From NCBI GenBank assembly GCA_900555065.1, contig USJY01000081.1, positions 1 to 6,428 of the forward strand: a stretch of DNA of 6,428 bases, read 5' to 3'. Of the stretch, positions 6,268 to 6,428 are shown piece by piece (the first letter of the stretch is position 1; each line of letters opens with the position of its first letter). A program made the position numbers and the translations under genes. The stretch comes from an uncultured Eubacteriales bacterium (lineage in GTDB: Bacteria > Bacillota > Clostridia > Oscillospirales > UMGS1783). Under the pieces are notes generated by a model. That model was not told where the DNA came from, did no database searches, and saw only the letters and a list, made by a program, of their open reading frames with translations.

Positions 6268-6273
6268 TATAAT
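6268..6273 (+). promoter_or_regulatory. -10 element of a probable promoter for the rightward gene
   Basis: A perfect TATAAT lies about 50 bases before ATG 6324. No good -35 hexamer is seen at 16-18 bases (the 17-base position reads ATGCAA), although an A-tract follows it. Presence of a promoter is plausible, not shown. Confidence 0.4.
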
Positions 6274-6323
6274 GTAATACATACATAAAATAATGCGGAT
6301 TTCCGAGATGGGTGGCTGATTAC

Positions 6324-6428
6324 ATGCGGGCGGAACTTTTGACGAGCGATAAGGTGAAAATTACGTTTGAAAGCGACGATCTGGAGCTGTTGAACATCAA
6401 CTATCGGGATATGGATTACCGCAACGAG
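6324..6428 (+). CDS. mecA: Probable MecA-family adaptor protein, N-terminal end only
   Basis: Thirty-five residues are visible before the right edge: MRAELLTSDKVKITF at 1-15, then ESDDLELLNINYRDMDYRNE. The pattern of a short strand (KVKITF), then a DLE..NI...D..Y block, resembles the N-terminal substrate-binding domain of MecA, the adaptor that delivers proteins to ClpCP in Bacillota. GGTGG lies 8 bases before the ATG. An in-frame GTG at 6312 is a less likely start. The gene is divergent from the operon and probably unrelated to it. The assignment rests on a short stretch; another small protein cannot be excluded. Confidence 0.55.
   Translation, partial: MRAELLTSDKVKITFESDDLELLNINYRDMDYRNE

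Noticed and set aside
5931..6282. Small open frames on both strands in the divergent intergenic region (104, 92 and 62 codons)
   Set aside because: Their translations are Arg/Ser/Cys-rich without motifs, they overlap one another, and one covers the operon promoter.

Overview
The window reads as a metabolic operon of a moderately GC-rich Bacillota. A Negativicutes or Clostridia member is my guess, based on strong AGGAGG-type ribosome binding sites, a Clostridium kluyveri SucD-like CoA-acylating aldehyde dehydrogenase and an apparent MecA start at the right edge. No rRNA, tRNA, CRISPR array, insertion sequence or phage gene was seen.

Layout: six genes run leftward on the minus strand. In transcription order they are a FadR-type GntR regulator (5889-5158), an NAD(P)-dependent malic enzyme (5116-3944), a CoA-acylating aldehyde dehydrogenase broken by a frameshift (3849-2489), succinyl-CoA-ligase-type beta and alpha subunits (2484-1324 and 1327-452), and the N-terminal third of a thiamine-diphosphate dehydrogenase E1 alpha subunit of the acetoin/pyruvate type (430 to beyond the left edge). 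Gaps are 41, 94, 4, -4 and 21 bases, so one transcription unit is likely. A consensus promoter (TTGAAA, 17 bases, TATAAT with an extended -10) sits before the regulator and carries a near-match to a FadR-family operator. The 94-base gap holds a strong hairpin without a U-tract. A 434-base gene-free stretch separates the regulator from a divergent gene start (6324 onward) that resembles MecA.

How the parts may work together (inference): malic enzyme makes pyruvate, the E1 complex makes an acyl-CoA from a 2-oxoacid or cleaves acetoin to acetyl-CoA plus acetaldehyde, the aldehyde dehydrogenase interconverts an aldehyde and its acyl-CoA, and the SucCD-type ligase turns the acyl-CoA into acid plus ATP (or the reverse). 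The ligase keeps its catalytic residues but departs from the family consensus at several loops around the CoA/acid site, so the name 'succinyl-CoA ligase' should be held loosely. The main points for a second look are this altered pocket, the frameshifted aldehyde dehydrogenase inside an otherwise intact operon, and the overall gene combination.
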